Positions 16,754 through 22,734 are shown, counted from the stretch's first letter. The stretch is 22,734 bases of DNA from Treponema sp. (GCA_009785045.1 WQXC01000008.1:1-22734); one strand, 5' to 3'. Translations and numbers: made by a program. Notes: a model not told the origin generated them from the letters alone.

Positions 16754-16771
16754 GCATCTCATACAAGATGC
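16754..16771. other. small hairpin upstream of rplL
   Basis: Perfect 6-bp stem GCATCT/AGATGC with a six-base loop, placed about 25 bases before the rplL start on the mRNA. It could shape access to the rplL ribosome-binding site or stabilise a processed 5' end. Confidence 0.45.
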
Positions 16772-16779
16772 ATTATTTA

Positions 16780-16834
16780 AAACCGACAGGAACGGCAGCT
16801 TCGAACCATTTGGTTCGCCGAAGCCTGACGGTTT
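16780..16834. other. structured RNA hairpin in the rplJ-rplL spacer
   Basis: An inverted repeat covers most of this stretch: AAACCG (16780-16785) pairs with CGGTTT (16829-16834), CAGG with CCTG, and the inner GCTTCGAACC (16798-16807) pairs with GGTTCG (16812-16817) and, after a three-base bulge, AAGC (16821-16824), around the loop ATTT. On the minus-strand mRNA only a weak UUUU follows, so this may be a leaky terminator or a processing/stabilising structure. Confidence 0.6.
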
Positions 16835-16851
16835 ATCTACTACTATGCGCC

Positions 16852-17388
16852 TTAAGCGCCTTTCTGGTCAGCGATCGCTTTAACTGTTCTTACCACGCGT
16901 GATGGTATATCGTTAAGCGCACCAACAAGATTGCGTGCAGGACCGTTCATTACCGACATGAGCATGGAAATAAGTTCCAGCCTGCCAGGCAGTTTAGAGA
17001 ACGCTTCAGTCTTGGCAGCATCATAAACTGTGTCGCTTATTAATGCGCCTTTAACTTTTAAAGCCGGAGCTTCTTTTAAGAAATCAAAGAATATTTTTGC
17101 AACTTCATTTGCATCACGCGGAGTAATCGCTACTGCGGTAGGACCAACAAGGTAGGCTGACACATCCGGAGTCTGCATCTGCTGAAAAGCGATTACAGCA
17201 AAATTGTTTTTAACAACTTTGTATTCCACATCTTTTGCACGAAGCTGCTTTCTTAAATTGGTGATCTGCTCAACTGTAAGCCCGCGGTAATCTGTAAAGA
17301 TAAAATCTTTAGCAACACTGAGTCTGTCTTTTAATTCACCAATAGCTTTAGTTTTACTTTCCTGTATTTTCTTAGCTATAATTGCCAT
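16852..17388 (-). CDS. rplJ: 50S ribosomal protein L10
   Basis: Base of the L12 stalk, binding 23S rRNA with L11 and anchoring L12 dimers through its C-terminal helix. The 178 residues show the typical N-terminal segment (AKDFIFTDYRGLTVEQITNL, about 26-45) and KVVKNNFAVIAF (57-68). The C-terminal helix includes SRVVRTVKAIADQKG. The ATG at 17388 lies three bases after the rplA stop, with AGGAG reaching into that stop region. There is therefore no room for the usual L10-binding leader directly before this gene. If L10/L12 autoregulate here, the site must be elsewhere. Confidence 0.98.
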   Translation of the reverse strand: MAIIAKKIQESKTKAIGELKDRLSVAKDFIFTDYRGLTVEQITNLRKQLRAKDVEYKVVKNNFAVIAFQQMQTPDVSAYLVGPTAVAITPRDANEVAKIFFDFLKEAPALKVKGALISDTVYDAAKTEAFSKLPGRLELISMLMSVMNGPARNLVGALNDIPSRVVRTVKAIADQKGA

Positions 17389-17391
17389 ATC

Positions 17392-18072
17392 CTACTCCTG
17401 ATCCTTTATGGCGACCCATACGCCGGGTCCCATGGTACTTGCCACAGAAACGGTTTGAATAAACTCGCCCTTTACATCGACAGGGCGTTTGCGTTTAACT
17501 TCTGTCATTACCGCTGCAACGTTTTCTGCTACCTTTGCAGGCTCCATAGAAACTTTGCCGACTGCAATGTGCATGACGCCTGTTTTGTCTGCCCTGAACT
17601 CAACGCGGCCTTTCTTTAATTCGGCTAACGTACCTTTAAGATCGAAAGTAACAGTTCCGGTTTTTGGATTGGGCATAAGTCCCTTGCGTCCAAGCACCAT
17701 ACCTAACTTACCTACATCTTTCATCATGTCTGGAGTTGCAACAGCTACATCAAAGTCAGTCCAGCCGCCTTTAACCTTTTCGATTAAATCTTCTGCACCA
17801 ACAAATGCGGCTCCTGCTTCCTGGGCTTCTTTTTCTTTTTCCGGTTTACAGAAAACAAGTACTTTCTTTTCGCCCCGGAACTGGTTTGGAAGAACTACGG
17901 TATCACGCACCGACTGGCTCTTTTTCAAATTAAGTTTTACCGACAAATCAACTGTTTCATCGAACTTTGCATAAGCCATCGATTTGACAAGCGTTAAAGC
18001 TTCAGTTAGCTCATAAGTGTTTGCCGGATTATATTTTTTTAAACTTTCGTTATATTTTTTTCCGCGTTTCAT
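17392..18072 (-). CDS. rplA: 50S ribosomal protein L1
   Basis: L1 forms the mobile L1 stalk on 23S rRNA near the E-site and often represses its own operon by binding the rplK-rplA mRNA. The 226 residues include the characteristic GLMPNPKTGTV segment (about 131-141), GRVEFRADKTGVMHIAVGKV and the C-terminal TMGPGVWV. Length is normal. The ATG overlaps the rplK stop (ATGA), so L11 and L1 are translationally coupled. No anomaly seen. Confidence 0.98.
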   Translation of the reverse strand: MKRGKKYNESLKKYNPANTYELTEALTLVKSMAYAKFDETVDLSVKLNLKKSQSVRDTVVLPNQFRGEKKVLVFCKPEKEKEAQEAGAAFVGAEDLIEKVKGGWTDFDVAVATPDMMKDVGKLGMVLGRKGLMPNPKTGTVTFDLKGTLAELKKGRVEFRADKTGVMHIAVGKVSMEPAKVAENVAAVMTEVKRKRPVDVKGEFIQTVSVASTMGPGVWVAIKDQE

Positions 18073-18500
18073 TTGCCCACCTCAACACCCATAGACCGGG
18101 CAGTTCCGGCGATAATCTTTACGGCAGCGTCAAGATCGTTTGCTGAAAGATCGGCCATTTTTGTTTTGCCGATTTCCTCAAGCTGCGCTCTGGAAATTGT
18201 ACCAACCTTGATTTTGTGGGATTCTTTGGAACCCTTATCCAATCCGAGCGTCTTTTTGATTAAAACAGAGGCTGGCGGGGTTTTGAGGATAAAAGTAAAT
18301 GATTTATCCGCATAAACCGTGATGATAACAGGGATTACAAGTCCCGGTTCCATGCTCTTTGTCCTGTCGTTAAACTGCTGGACAAATTGCGGCGCGCTTA
18401 CGCCGTGGGGGCCTAACGCAGGTCCTACGGGCGGTGCCGGAGTGGCTTTCCCCGCAGGGCATTGCAGCTTAATATAAGCCGTTACCTTTTTCTTTGCCAT
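18069..18500 (-). CDS. rplK: 50S ribosomal protein L11
   Basis: L11 binds the GTPase-associated centre of 23S rRNA and is needed for RelA-type stringent signalling. The 143 residues have the conserved proline-rich turn PAPPVGPALGPHGV (21-34), the linker and the C-terminal rRNA-binding domain (ASVLIKKTLGLDKGS onward; ARSMGVEVGK end). ATG 18500 is preceded by AAAGGAG. The 80-base spacer before it contains two small inverted repeats and no clear promoter, so it is the natural place for L1 feedback binding (inference). Confidence 0.98.
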   Translation of the reverse strand: MAKKKVTAYIKLQCPAGKATPAPPVGPALGPHGVSAPQFVQQFNDRTKSMEPGLVIPVIITVYADKSFTFILKTPPASVLIKKTLGLDKGSKESHKIKVGTISRAQLEEIGKTKMADLSANDLDAAVKIIAGTARSMGVEVGK

Positions 18501-18580
18501 TTATAACTCCTTTGTGGTGTGTACAGCGGCAAACCGTACTAGCGCCAATCACCAAAATGTTAGGTGAAAAGCTTCCACTA
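18501..18580 (-). promoter_or_regulatory. rplK leader, candidate L1 feedback site
   Basis: The spacer between nusG and rplK holds TCACC/GGTGA around 18549-18567 and GTAC...GG-CAAA-CC-GTAC at 18521-18539. In many bacteria L1 represses rplK-rplA by binding a rRNA-like stem here. The fold is compatible, but I cannot match the L1 consensus base by base. Confidence 0.3.
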
Positions 18581-19144
18581 TTAAACTTTTTCTACCTGCA
18601 AGAGATCAACCTCTACAGGCGCATTTCTGCCAAAAATACCAACCATCACTTTTAACTTGTTCTTCTCGTGGTTGACTTCTTCGATAGTTCCTACAAATGA
18701 TTCAAACGGTCCGTCGATAATTTTTACCTGTTCGCCGGCTGCAAATGACTGCCTTGTGCGAACAGTTCGTTCTCCTTTAATTTCTCCGGACTTCTGTAAA
18801 ATTGCTCTGGCTTCATCGCCGGACAGGGGCTGCGGCTTGCGATCTGCCGGTGTTCCGACAAAACCGGTAACTCCCTGGATTTTTTTTATTTTAGTGCAGG
18901 GCGCTTTCCAGCCCATATCGGCATCGGGCAAATCCATTTCTACAAGGATATATCCCGGAAGGAATTTCCTGGTTTGAGTACGTTTTTTGCCATCCTTAAC
19001 TTCGACAACTTCTTCGCAGGGAACTTTCACATCACGCACAATATTTCTGTCCAGTTCACCGTTCTCGGTCATCATGCGGATTGTTTTTTCAATTTTGTTT
19101 TCATATCCTGAATAAGTGTGCAGGACGTACCAGCCCGTTGCCAT
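18581..19144 (-). CDS. nusG: transcription termination/antitermination factor NusG
   Basis: Elongation factor that binds the polymerase clamp and, through its KOW domain, Rho or ribosomal S10. The 187 residues show the N-terminal NGN domain (ATGWYVLHTYSGYENKIEK, then KRTQTRKFLPGYILVEMDL, then GVTGFVGTPADRKPQPLS) and the KOW domain from about 137 (GEQVKIIDGPFESFVGTIEE). Length is normal. Start ATG 19144 has TAAGG upstream; it follows secE by 17 bases. Confidence 0.98.
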   Translation of the reverse strand: MATGWYVLHTYSGYENKIEKTIRMMTENGELDRNIVRDVKVPCEEVVEVKDGKKRTQTRKFLPGYILVEMDLPDADMGWKAPCTKIKKIQGVTGFVGTPADRKPQPLSGDEARAILQKSGEIKGERTVRTRQSFAAGEQVKIIDGPFESFVGTIEEVNHEKNKLKVMVGIFGRNAPVEVDLLQVEKV

Positions 19145-19161
19145 TGTTTACCTTACTAATC

Positions 19162-19341
19162 TTAAAATACAGCTCTAATACCCAAGAGCAATAACATATC
19201 TATCAGCCCCAAAATGGCAGCTACGATAACTGTGGAAATTATTACAACTTTAACCGAACCGATAACATCATCTCTGCTCGGCCAAACTACTTTTCTAAGT
19301 TCCGCATAGGACTCTTTAAAAAACTGAATGATCTTTCTCAC
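19162..19341 (-). CDS. secE: preprotein translocase subunit SecE
   Basis: A 59-residue single-span SecE, the small subunit that clamps SecY in the inner membrane. The amphipathic helix and hinge KESYAELRKVVWPSRDDVIGS (9-29) carry the conserved VxWPSRxE/D-like motif, followed by one membrane helix (about 30-53, VKVVIISTVIVAAILGLIDM). The start is GTG 19341 with AAGGAG six bases before; the ATG just upstream is out of frame and stops after two codons. Position between tRNA-Trp and nusG is the usual one. Confidence 0.96.
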   Translation of the reverse strand: MRKIIQFFKESYAELRKVVWPSRDDVIGSVKVVIISTVIVAAILGLIDMLLLLGIRAVF

Positions 19342-19391
19342 TTCATTCTCCTTAAATGTAACGCACGCTGTTTCAATAGCGTAACTAGCTT

Positions 19392-19464
19392 CAGGCGCAG
19401 CAGGCTTCGAACCCGCGACCTGCGGTTTTGGAGACCGCCGCTCTACCAGCTGAGCTATACGCCT
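19392..19464 (-). tRNA. tRNA-Trp (anticodon CCA)
   Basis: Full cloverleaf on the minus strand: acceptor AGGCGTA/TGCGCCT (one G-T pair), D arm GCTC...GAGC, anticodon stem GCGGT/ACCGC with loop CTCCAAA, variable AGGTC, T arm GCGGG-TTCGAAG-CCTGC, discriminator G. The 3' CCA is not encoded. Sits in the usual tRNA-Trp-secE-nusG order. Confidence 0.97.
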
Positions 19465-19470
19465 ATGATC

Positions 19471-19643
19471 TTACTTTATCTTTGTCTCCTTATGGAGCGT
19501 ATGCTTTCGATCATGCGGGCAATATTTATTAAATTCCATTTTTCCTGGATATTGCGCCTGTTCTTGCTTGTCGTGTAATTGCGCCTTTTGCATTCACTGC
19601 ACTGAAGAGCTATTAATTCCACTACTGTCTTTTTACTTGCCAT
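19471..19643 (-). pseudogene. rpmG: 50S ribosomal protein L33, apparent one-base frameshift
   Basis: The frame from ATG 19643 (GAGG upstream) reads MASKKTVVELIALQCSECKR and RNYTTSKNRRNIQEK, a clear L33 N-terminus with the Cys15-x-x-Cys18 pair. It then leaves the family (WNLINIARMIES...) and stops at 19476 after 55 residues. Moving one base back at the A-run (minus strand, plus positions 39-43 of 195xx) restores a perfect L33 C-terminus: MEFNKYCPHDRKHTLHKETK, then IK and a stop at 19471-19473. One A is thus missing from a run of five relative to an intact gene. Either the base is missing from the assembly (a homopolymer error), or the gene is truly broken, or ribosomes shift -1 on A-AAA. L33 is a small 50S protein near the E site and is dispensable in some bacteria. 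Confidence 0.9.
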
Positions 19644-19695
19644 AACAAACCTCGTTAAATATGCGGGTATAACCCAGATTTATAAACAATTCATC

Positions 19696-19713
19696 AAAAC
19701 CGCCCGTGGTTTT
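19696..19713 (-). other. hairpin directly after tRNA-Thr
   Basis: AAAACC/GGTTTT (extendable by one more pair) with loop of six lies three bases beyond the tRNA-Thr 3' end on the minus-strand transcript. It may be a 3' processing or partial termination structure between the tRNA and rpmG. Confidence 0.4.
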
Positions 19714-19716
19714 GGA

Positions 19717-19789
19717 AGCCCTCAATCAGAATCGAACTGATGACCTCATCCTTACCATGGATGTGCTCTGCCAACTGAGCTATAAGGGC
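19717..19789 (-). tRNA. tRNA-Thr (anticodon GGT)
   Basis: Minus-strand cloverleaf: acceptor GCCCTTA/TGAGGGC (one T-G), D arm GCTC...GAGC, anticodon stem CATCC/GGATG with loop ATGGTAA, T arm ATCAG-TTCGATT-CTGAT, discriminator T. No encoded CCA. It is the first gene after the operon promoter. Confidence 0.97.
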
Positions 19790-19843
19790 ATAAAAGGCAA
19801 CAACCTGAGGTGAAATTACCAGGGCACTTTACGCCGTCCTAAG

Positions 19844-19872
19844 AGAATAGCAAAAATGAGAATTTTGGTCAA
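19844..19872 (-). promoter_or_regulatory. promoter of the tRNA-Thr/rpmG/secE-nusG-rpl-rpoBC cluster
   Basis: On the minus strand -35 TTGACC (19872-19867), 17-base spacer, -10 TATTCT (19849-19844): five and four to five matches to sigma-70 consensus. Transcription should start near 19837, about 48 bases before tRNA-Thr. It lies 16 bases after the stop codon of the xylanase gene. Confidence 0.7.
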
Positions 19873-19887
19873 TAGGATAGAGAAAAT

Positions 19888-21327
19888 TTACCTATTTTCC
19901 AATTCCGAAATTATCCTGTAATAAGCGGGTTTTGCCCTGCTTGTCGTACTTCCCTCGAACAACAGGGGCAGCCCCGTACGGCGCCAGCTTTGTTCATCAA
20001 AAACACCCCAAAAAGTGACCCGTTCGATAATATCAGCATTATCCAGAAAAACCTTAAAATACTCGCCATACAGGTTGGCAGCTCTTAATTTTCCATTATT
20101 TGTAGGGGGATTCCTGTTAGGGCTGTATTCACCCCATCCCTGAGACAGAATATCAAGCTCACTTATGGAGATTTTAACGCCCAAGGGCCTAAAAAGGTTC
20201 AAAGATCGCCGTATACTATCCGCAGATACACCTGTATTGTGATGTCCCTGCATGCCAATACCCTCAATAAGAGGTCTGGTTCCTCCATGCTCCCTTATAT
20301 ACCTTTCATTTACATCACGAACCATGTTGCGAACTGTTGTCGCCTTGCCATTTTCGTTTAAATTAAAGTCATTATAGTATAAAATTGCTGCCGGATCGGC
20401 CAGGCGGGCAGCAAGAAAGCCTTCGTATACAAAATCTGCTCCAATTGACCTGAACCAGGGATTTTCGCTCCTCATCGCAGTCCTCCAGGATCCAGGATCT
20501 GACATACTGTTCGGAAGAGCCTCGTTAATTACATCCCAGGCGTAAATTTTACCTTTATAACGTCCAACCACATCGGTTATGTACTGTTTCATTGCTGCAA
20601 GAGCAACTTCCCTTGGCTGAGAAGCAATTTGCCTCTGCCATTCAGGGATTTGGCTATGCCATAATAAAGTATGACCGACAATTTTAAAGCCGGATTCAAG
20701 CGCTGCATTAACCATGCGATCCGCTGTAGCCCAGTTGTACGAAATAACGCCTGTCGAAGAATTACGTCCGGTCGAAATAGAAGCGGGTTTCATCTCGTTT
20801 TCGTGGGTTAAAACGTTAAAATGATGAATAAGCCTTGGATTCATTACAGTTGTTGCGCCGGAAGGAACATCAGATGGGAAACCGCCCTGACCCTGACTTG
20901 TTCCATTGTGGAAAATAGCGCCTATCATAAAAAATTCGCTAAACTGGTCTTTTAGCGGCGGCAGTTCCATCATATCAACCAAACCCATCATAGTTGTAAG
21001 TATACTAAAAGTTTCCCTGTCTCCGTTTTTATCCCTTGCGGTAATTACGGCTTTGCCAGTCCCGGACACAGAGTCAGAAAAACTAAGAGCTGTGGCTATT
21101 CCGTTTTCTGTTACTGCCGCAATATCAGAGGCATTGGATGACCAGATAATTTTATCTGTTAAATCCAAATCAGTTATCATATCAAAAAGATTTATACTTG
21201 AGCCGATAGTTAAAGCATGCGCTTCCTGCGCATCCGCATCTCCCTGTGTTCTGGGGCTCATGCAAGAGGCAAAAATAACCAAAATAACAGGCAATACTGC
21301 CAATAAGGCAAATCGTGATTTTTTCAT
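19888..21327 (-). CDS. GH10 endo-xylanase lipoprotein
   Basis: Secreted endo-1,4-beta-xylanase, cutting the xylan backbone by a retaining mechanism. Residues 1-22 form a lipoprotein signal (FASC, Cys22). Residues about 45-112 look like a bacterial Ig-like (Big2-type) domain (IIWSSNASDIAAVTENGIATA). The GH10 barrel follows: HENEMKP (175-181), GHTLLWHSQIPEW (218-230), acid/base Glu269 in WDVINEA, nucleophile Glu390 in ISELDI, and the C-terminal WGVFDEQSW (439-447). All catalytic residues are present; 479 residues is a normal size for a one-domain enzyme with an accessory domain. Start ATG 21327 has AGGAG upstream. It is a lone gene with no xylanolytic neighbours. No intrinsic terminator is seen before the operon promoter. 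Confidence 0.95.
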   Translation of the reverse strand: MKKSRFALLAVLPVILVIFASCMSPRTQGDADAQEAHALTIGSSINLFDMITDLDLTDKIIWSSNASDIAAVTENGIATALSFSDSVSGTGKAVITARDKNGDRETFSILTTMMGLVDMMELPPLKDQFSEFFMIGAIFHNGTSQGQGGFPSDVPSGATTVMNPRLIHHFNVLTHENEMKPASISTGRNSSTGVISYNWATADRMVNAALESGFKIVGHTLLWHSQIPEWQRQIASQPREVALAAMKQYITDVVGRYKGKIYAWDVINEALPNSMSDPGSWRTAMRSENPWFRSIGADFVYEGFLAARLADPAAILYYNDFNLNENGKATTVRNMVRDVNERYIREHGGTRPLIEGIGMQGHHNTGVSADSIRRSLNLFRPLGVKISISELDILSQGWGEYSPNRNPPTNNGKLRAANLYGEYFKVFLDNADIIERVTFWGVFDEQSWRRTGLPLLFEGSTTSRAKPAYYRIISELENR

Positions 21328-21388
21328 TATATACTCCTGATTTCTACTATATAGTTAATATATGTTTTAGGATAGCGTTGTTTTATTG

Positions 21389-21417
21389 TTGTTTTTATTA
21401 CCTTTTTTGTGTATCTT
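21389..21417 (+). promoter_or_regulatory. candidate deoD promoter
   Basis: TTGTTT (21389-21394), 17-base spacer, TATCTT (21412-21417), start expected near 21424, just before AAGGAAGG. The rest of the 110-base divergent region is AT-rich, with a 10-bp palindrome ACTATATAGT at 21346-21355 on the xylanase side. Confidence 0.4.
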
Positions 21418-21437
21418 AAATAAAAGGAAGGTAGATT

Positions 21438-22142
21438 ATGTCGATACATATTGGAGCAAAAGAAGGCGATATTGCCGAGGTTGTGCTGCTCCCAGGCGAC
21501 CCGCTGCGAGCCAAATTTGTTGCTGAGACTTTTTTAGAAAATCCGGTTTTATATACAAGTATCCGGAATATTTTGGGATATACAGGAACCTATAAGGGAA
21601 AAAGGGTTTCTGTTCAGGGAACAGGGATGGGTATTCCATCGATTTCCATATATGTTAATGAATTATTCAAAGAATACGGGGTAAAACGGGCTATTCGCAT
21701 TGGAACTGCGGGAGCTCTCCATAAAGATGTTAAAATCCGGGATTTAGTGCTTGCTATGTCTGCATGTACAGACTCCGGAGCCAACAATATTCGTTTTGGA
21801 AGCAGGAATTTCGCTCCAACTGCGACTTTTTCTCTGCTTAAAACAGCATGGGATATTGCTGTTTCAAAGGGCTGGCAGCCAAAAGCCGGAGCTGTGGTTT
21901 CTTCCGATATGTTCTATACCGAGGACCCGGATGAATGGAAGCTTTGGGCAAAATTCGGCTGTCTTGCCATGGAAATGGAATGCGCCGAGTTGTACACTCT
22001 GGCTGCCAAATTCGGACGCGAAGCGCTTTGCATTCTGACTATTTCTGACAGTCTGGTTACGGGCGAAGCTACTACGGCAGAGGAGCGGCAGAATACTTTT
22101 ACCAGAATGATGGAAACTGCGCTGGAGACTGCGATAAGCTGA
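21438..22142 (+). CDS. deoD: purine nucleoside phosphorylase, DeoD type
   Basis: Cytoplasmic hexameric enzyme that splits purine nucleosides with phosphate to base plus (deoxy)ribose-1-phosphate. The 234 residues align with E. coli DeoD with the same numbering: His4, Gly20, Arg24, Arg43 and Arg87 for phosphate/ribose sites, Met180 and Glu181 in MEMECAE, the proton donor Asp204 in ISDSL and Arg217 in EERQ. Thr90 replaces the E. coli phosphate ligand Ser90, a mild change. ATG 21438 follows GGAAGG with six-base spacing. The stop codon touches a 131-base inverted repeat. It diverges from the xylanase gene. Confidence 0.96.
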   Translation: MSIHIGAKEGDIAEVVLLPGDPLRAKFVAETFLENPVLYTSIRNILGYTGTYKGKRVSVQGTGMGIPSISIYVNELFKEYGVKRAIRIGTAGALHKDVKIRDLVLAMSACTDSGANNIRFGSRNFAPTATFSLLKTAWDIAVSKGWQPKAGAVVSSDMFYTEDPDEWKLWAKFGCLAMEMECAELYTLAAKFGREALCILTISDSLVTGEATTAEERQNTFTRMMETALETAIS

Positions 22143-22273
22143 TCAGAAATGTATACCTAAAATATGCTTCTGGCTGAGGGCGGAAACCTGCCCCCTTCAC
22201 TCCGGGAATATACTTCGTTCAGGGGGGCATTTTCCGCCCTCAGCCTAAATACTTATTTAGTATACATTTCTGA
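22143..22273. repeat. 131-base nested inverted repeat after deoD
   Basis: Three concentric arms: TCAGAAATGTATAC (22143-22156) with GTATACATTTCTGA (22260-22273), 14 of 14; GGCTGAGGGCGGAAA (22172-22186) with TTTCCGCCCTCAGCC (22231-22245), 15 of 15; TGCCCCC (22189-22195) with GGGGGCA (22223-22229), 7 of 7. The loop holds a weaker CGGGAA/TTCG fold. A-runs, not T-runs, follow on the plus strand, so it is not a canonical rho-independent terminator. It may be a MITE/REP-like repeat that also protects or ends the deoD mRNA. Confidence 0.8.
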
Positions 22274-22296
22274 AAAAACGTAAATAGAATGTTCAG

Positions 22297-22323
22297 TTGA
22301 TCTTTTACAAAGAAAAATATAAA
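22297..22323 (+). promoter_or_regulatory. candidate tRNA-Leu promoter
   Basis: TTGATC (22297-22302) and TATAAA (22318-22323) with a short 15-base spacer; the tRNA starts 12 bases later. The spacing is below optimum, so this is tentative. Confidence 0.4.
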
Positions 22324-22334
22324 CTGTCTCAATA

Positions 22335-22418
22335 GCCCGGATGGTGGAATTGGTAGACACGCTAGTTTCAGGTACTAGTGCTCGCAAGGGTATGGAAGTT
22401 CGAGTCTTCTTCCGGGCA
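22335..22418 (+). tRNA. tRNA-Leu (anticodon CAG)
   Basis: Class II tRNA of 84 bases: acceptor GCCCGGA/TCCGGGC, D arm with GGTGGAATTGGTAGACAC, anticodon stem CTAGT/ACTAG with loop TTCAGGT, long variable arm (GTGCTCGCAAGGGTAT), T arm GGAAG-TTCGAGT-CTTCT, discriminator A. The CCA end is not encoded. The 22419-22504 stretch beyond it is AT-rich and I see nothing definite in it. Confidence 0.97.
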
Positions 22419-22504
22419 AATTAATTTTATTGATGTCTATGAACTAACAAGCTAAGATTTTTAAACTACGCTCTCTGCTCTTTTGTCATTGCTCATTTTT
22501 TATC

Positions 22505-22533
22505 TTGTTTTTTCTTTTTTTTTATGTTATATT
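22505..22533 (+). promoter_or_regulatory. promoter of the antitoxin-like gene
   Basis: TTGTTT (22505-22510), 17-base T-rich spacer, TATATT (22528-22533). The expected start site is about 22540, the A of the ATG, so the mRNA may be leaderless; no Shine-Dalgarno is visible. Confidence 0.5.
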
Positions 22534-22541
22534 GGTAACAT
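22524..22541. promoter_or_regulatory. palindromic operator candidate
   Basis: Perfect inverted repeat ATGTTA-N6-TAACAT covering the -10 box and the first bases of the start codon of the antitoxin-like gene. Type II antitoxins usually repress their own promoter through such sites. Confidence 0.5.
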
Positions 22542-22734
22542 GACCATTACACAAACCATAGAAGTTACGGACAACTACAGGCAGGTTACTGTACCTCGTG
22601 AAATTCCGTCTGGACCTGTTATTCTTACTTTTACCCCTGCAAAAACAGAGCCTGCGAAAGTTCCTGTATTTGGCTGCGCTAAAGGTCAATTCTGGATGGC
22701 AGATGATTTTAATGCACCGCTTGATGACTTCAAG
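22540..22734 (+). CDS. antitoxin-like protein (VapB/DUF2281-type), N-terminal part
   Basis: Open to the window end, 65 codons visible. The N-terminus (MTITQTIEVTDNYRQVTVPR, then EIPSGPVILTFTPAK) and the stretch VFGCAKGQFWMADDFNAPLD resemble small type II antitoxins of the DUF2281/VapB kind, in which the N-terminal part binds DNA and the acidic C-terminal part (MADDFxAPLxDF) wraps the toxin. A toxin, most likely a PIN-domain ribonuclease, would then lie just downstream, outside the window. The promoter has a palindromic operator over it, which fits autoregulation. I recognise the pattern from memory; no search was made. Confidence 0.7.
   Translation, partial: MTITQTIEVTDNYRQVTVPREIPSGPVILTFTPAKTEPAKVPVFGCAKGQFWMADDFNAPLDDFK

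Noticed and set aside
19365..19382. 5-bp hairpin ACGCT/AGCGT between tRNA-Trp and secE
   Set aside because: Too short, eight-base loop, no U-run; not convincing as terminator or attenuator.

Overview
The window reads as chromosomal DNA of a Treponema-like spirochaete (Treponemataceae or Breznakiellaceae; gut or rumen lifestyle is my inference). The support is the style of the RpoB, RpoC, L1 and L11 proteins, an Asn at the RpoB position equivalent to E. coli Ser531 (a known spirochaete trait), many lipoproteins with lipobox signals, tRNAs without encoded CCA, and a secreted GH10 xylanase. No phage, transposase or CRISPR array is visible.

Layout. (1) 1-2427, plus strand: the 3' end of an ABC-transporter solute-binding protein, then nagB (glucosamine-6-phosphate deaminase) and a secreted NlpC/P60-like cysteine peptidase. 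(2) 2443-4562, minus strand: an FMN-binding-domain lipoprotein, a VanY-type D,D-carboxypeptidase lipoprotein, a HIT-family hydrolase and a Cys/His-rich DUF6062-like protein. (3) 4644-8267, minus strand: an aldo-keto reductase with ferredoxin-type clusters, translationally coupled to a znuA-znuC-znuB zinc (or manganese) uptake transporter. (4) 8304-19837, minus strand: the classical transcription/translation cluster, read from tRNA-Thr(GGT) through rpmG, tRNA-Trp(CCA), secE, nusG, rplK, rplA, rplJ, rplL, rpoB to rpoC. A good TTGACC-17-TATTCT promoter lies just upstream of tRNA-Thr. (5) 19888-21327, minus strand: the GH10 xylanase lipoprotein. (6) 21438-22734, plus strand: deoD (purine nucleoside phosphorylase), a 131-base nested inverted repeat, tRNA-Leu(CAG), and the start of an antitoxin-like gene cut by the window end.

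How the parts work together. The central block supplies RNA polymerase core, the elongation factor NusG, the SecE translocon subunit and the L1/L11/L10/L12 stalk proteins. No intrinsic terminator is visible between rpoC and the AKR-znuACB genes, so metal uptake may be partly co-transcribed with the zinc-containing polymerase. The flanks serve amino-sugar use, cell-wall turnover, xylan breakdown and nucleoside salvage.

The points most worth a second look are: a one-base frameshift in a 5-A run inside rpmG (L33); a long dsRNA-forming, repeat-like hairpin exactly in the rplL-rpoB spacer; the nested inverted repeat after deoD; the antitoxin gene with a palindromic operator across its -10 box and start codon and an apparently leaderless mRNA; and a dispersed-repeat-like sequence that encodes part of the ZnuA signal peptide.
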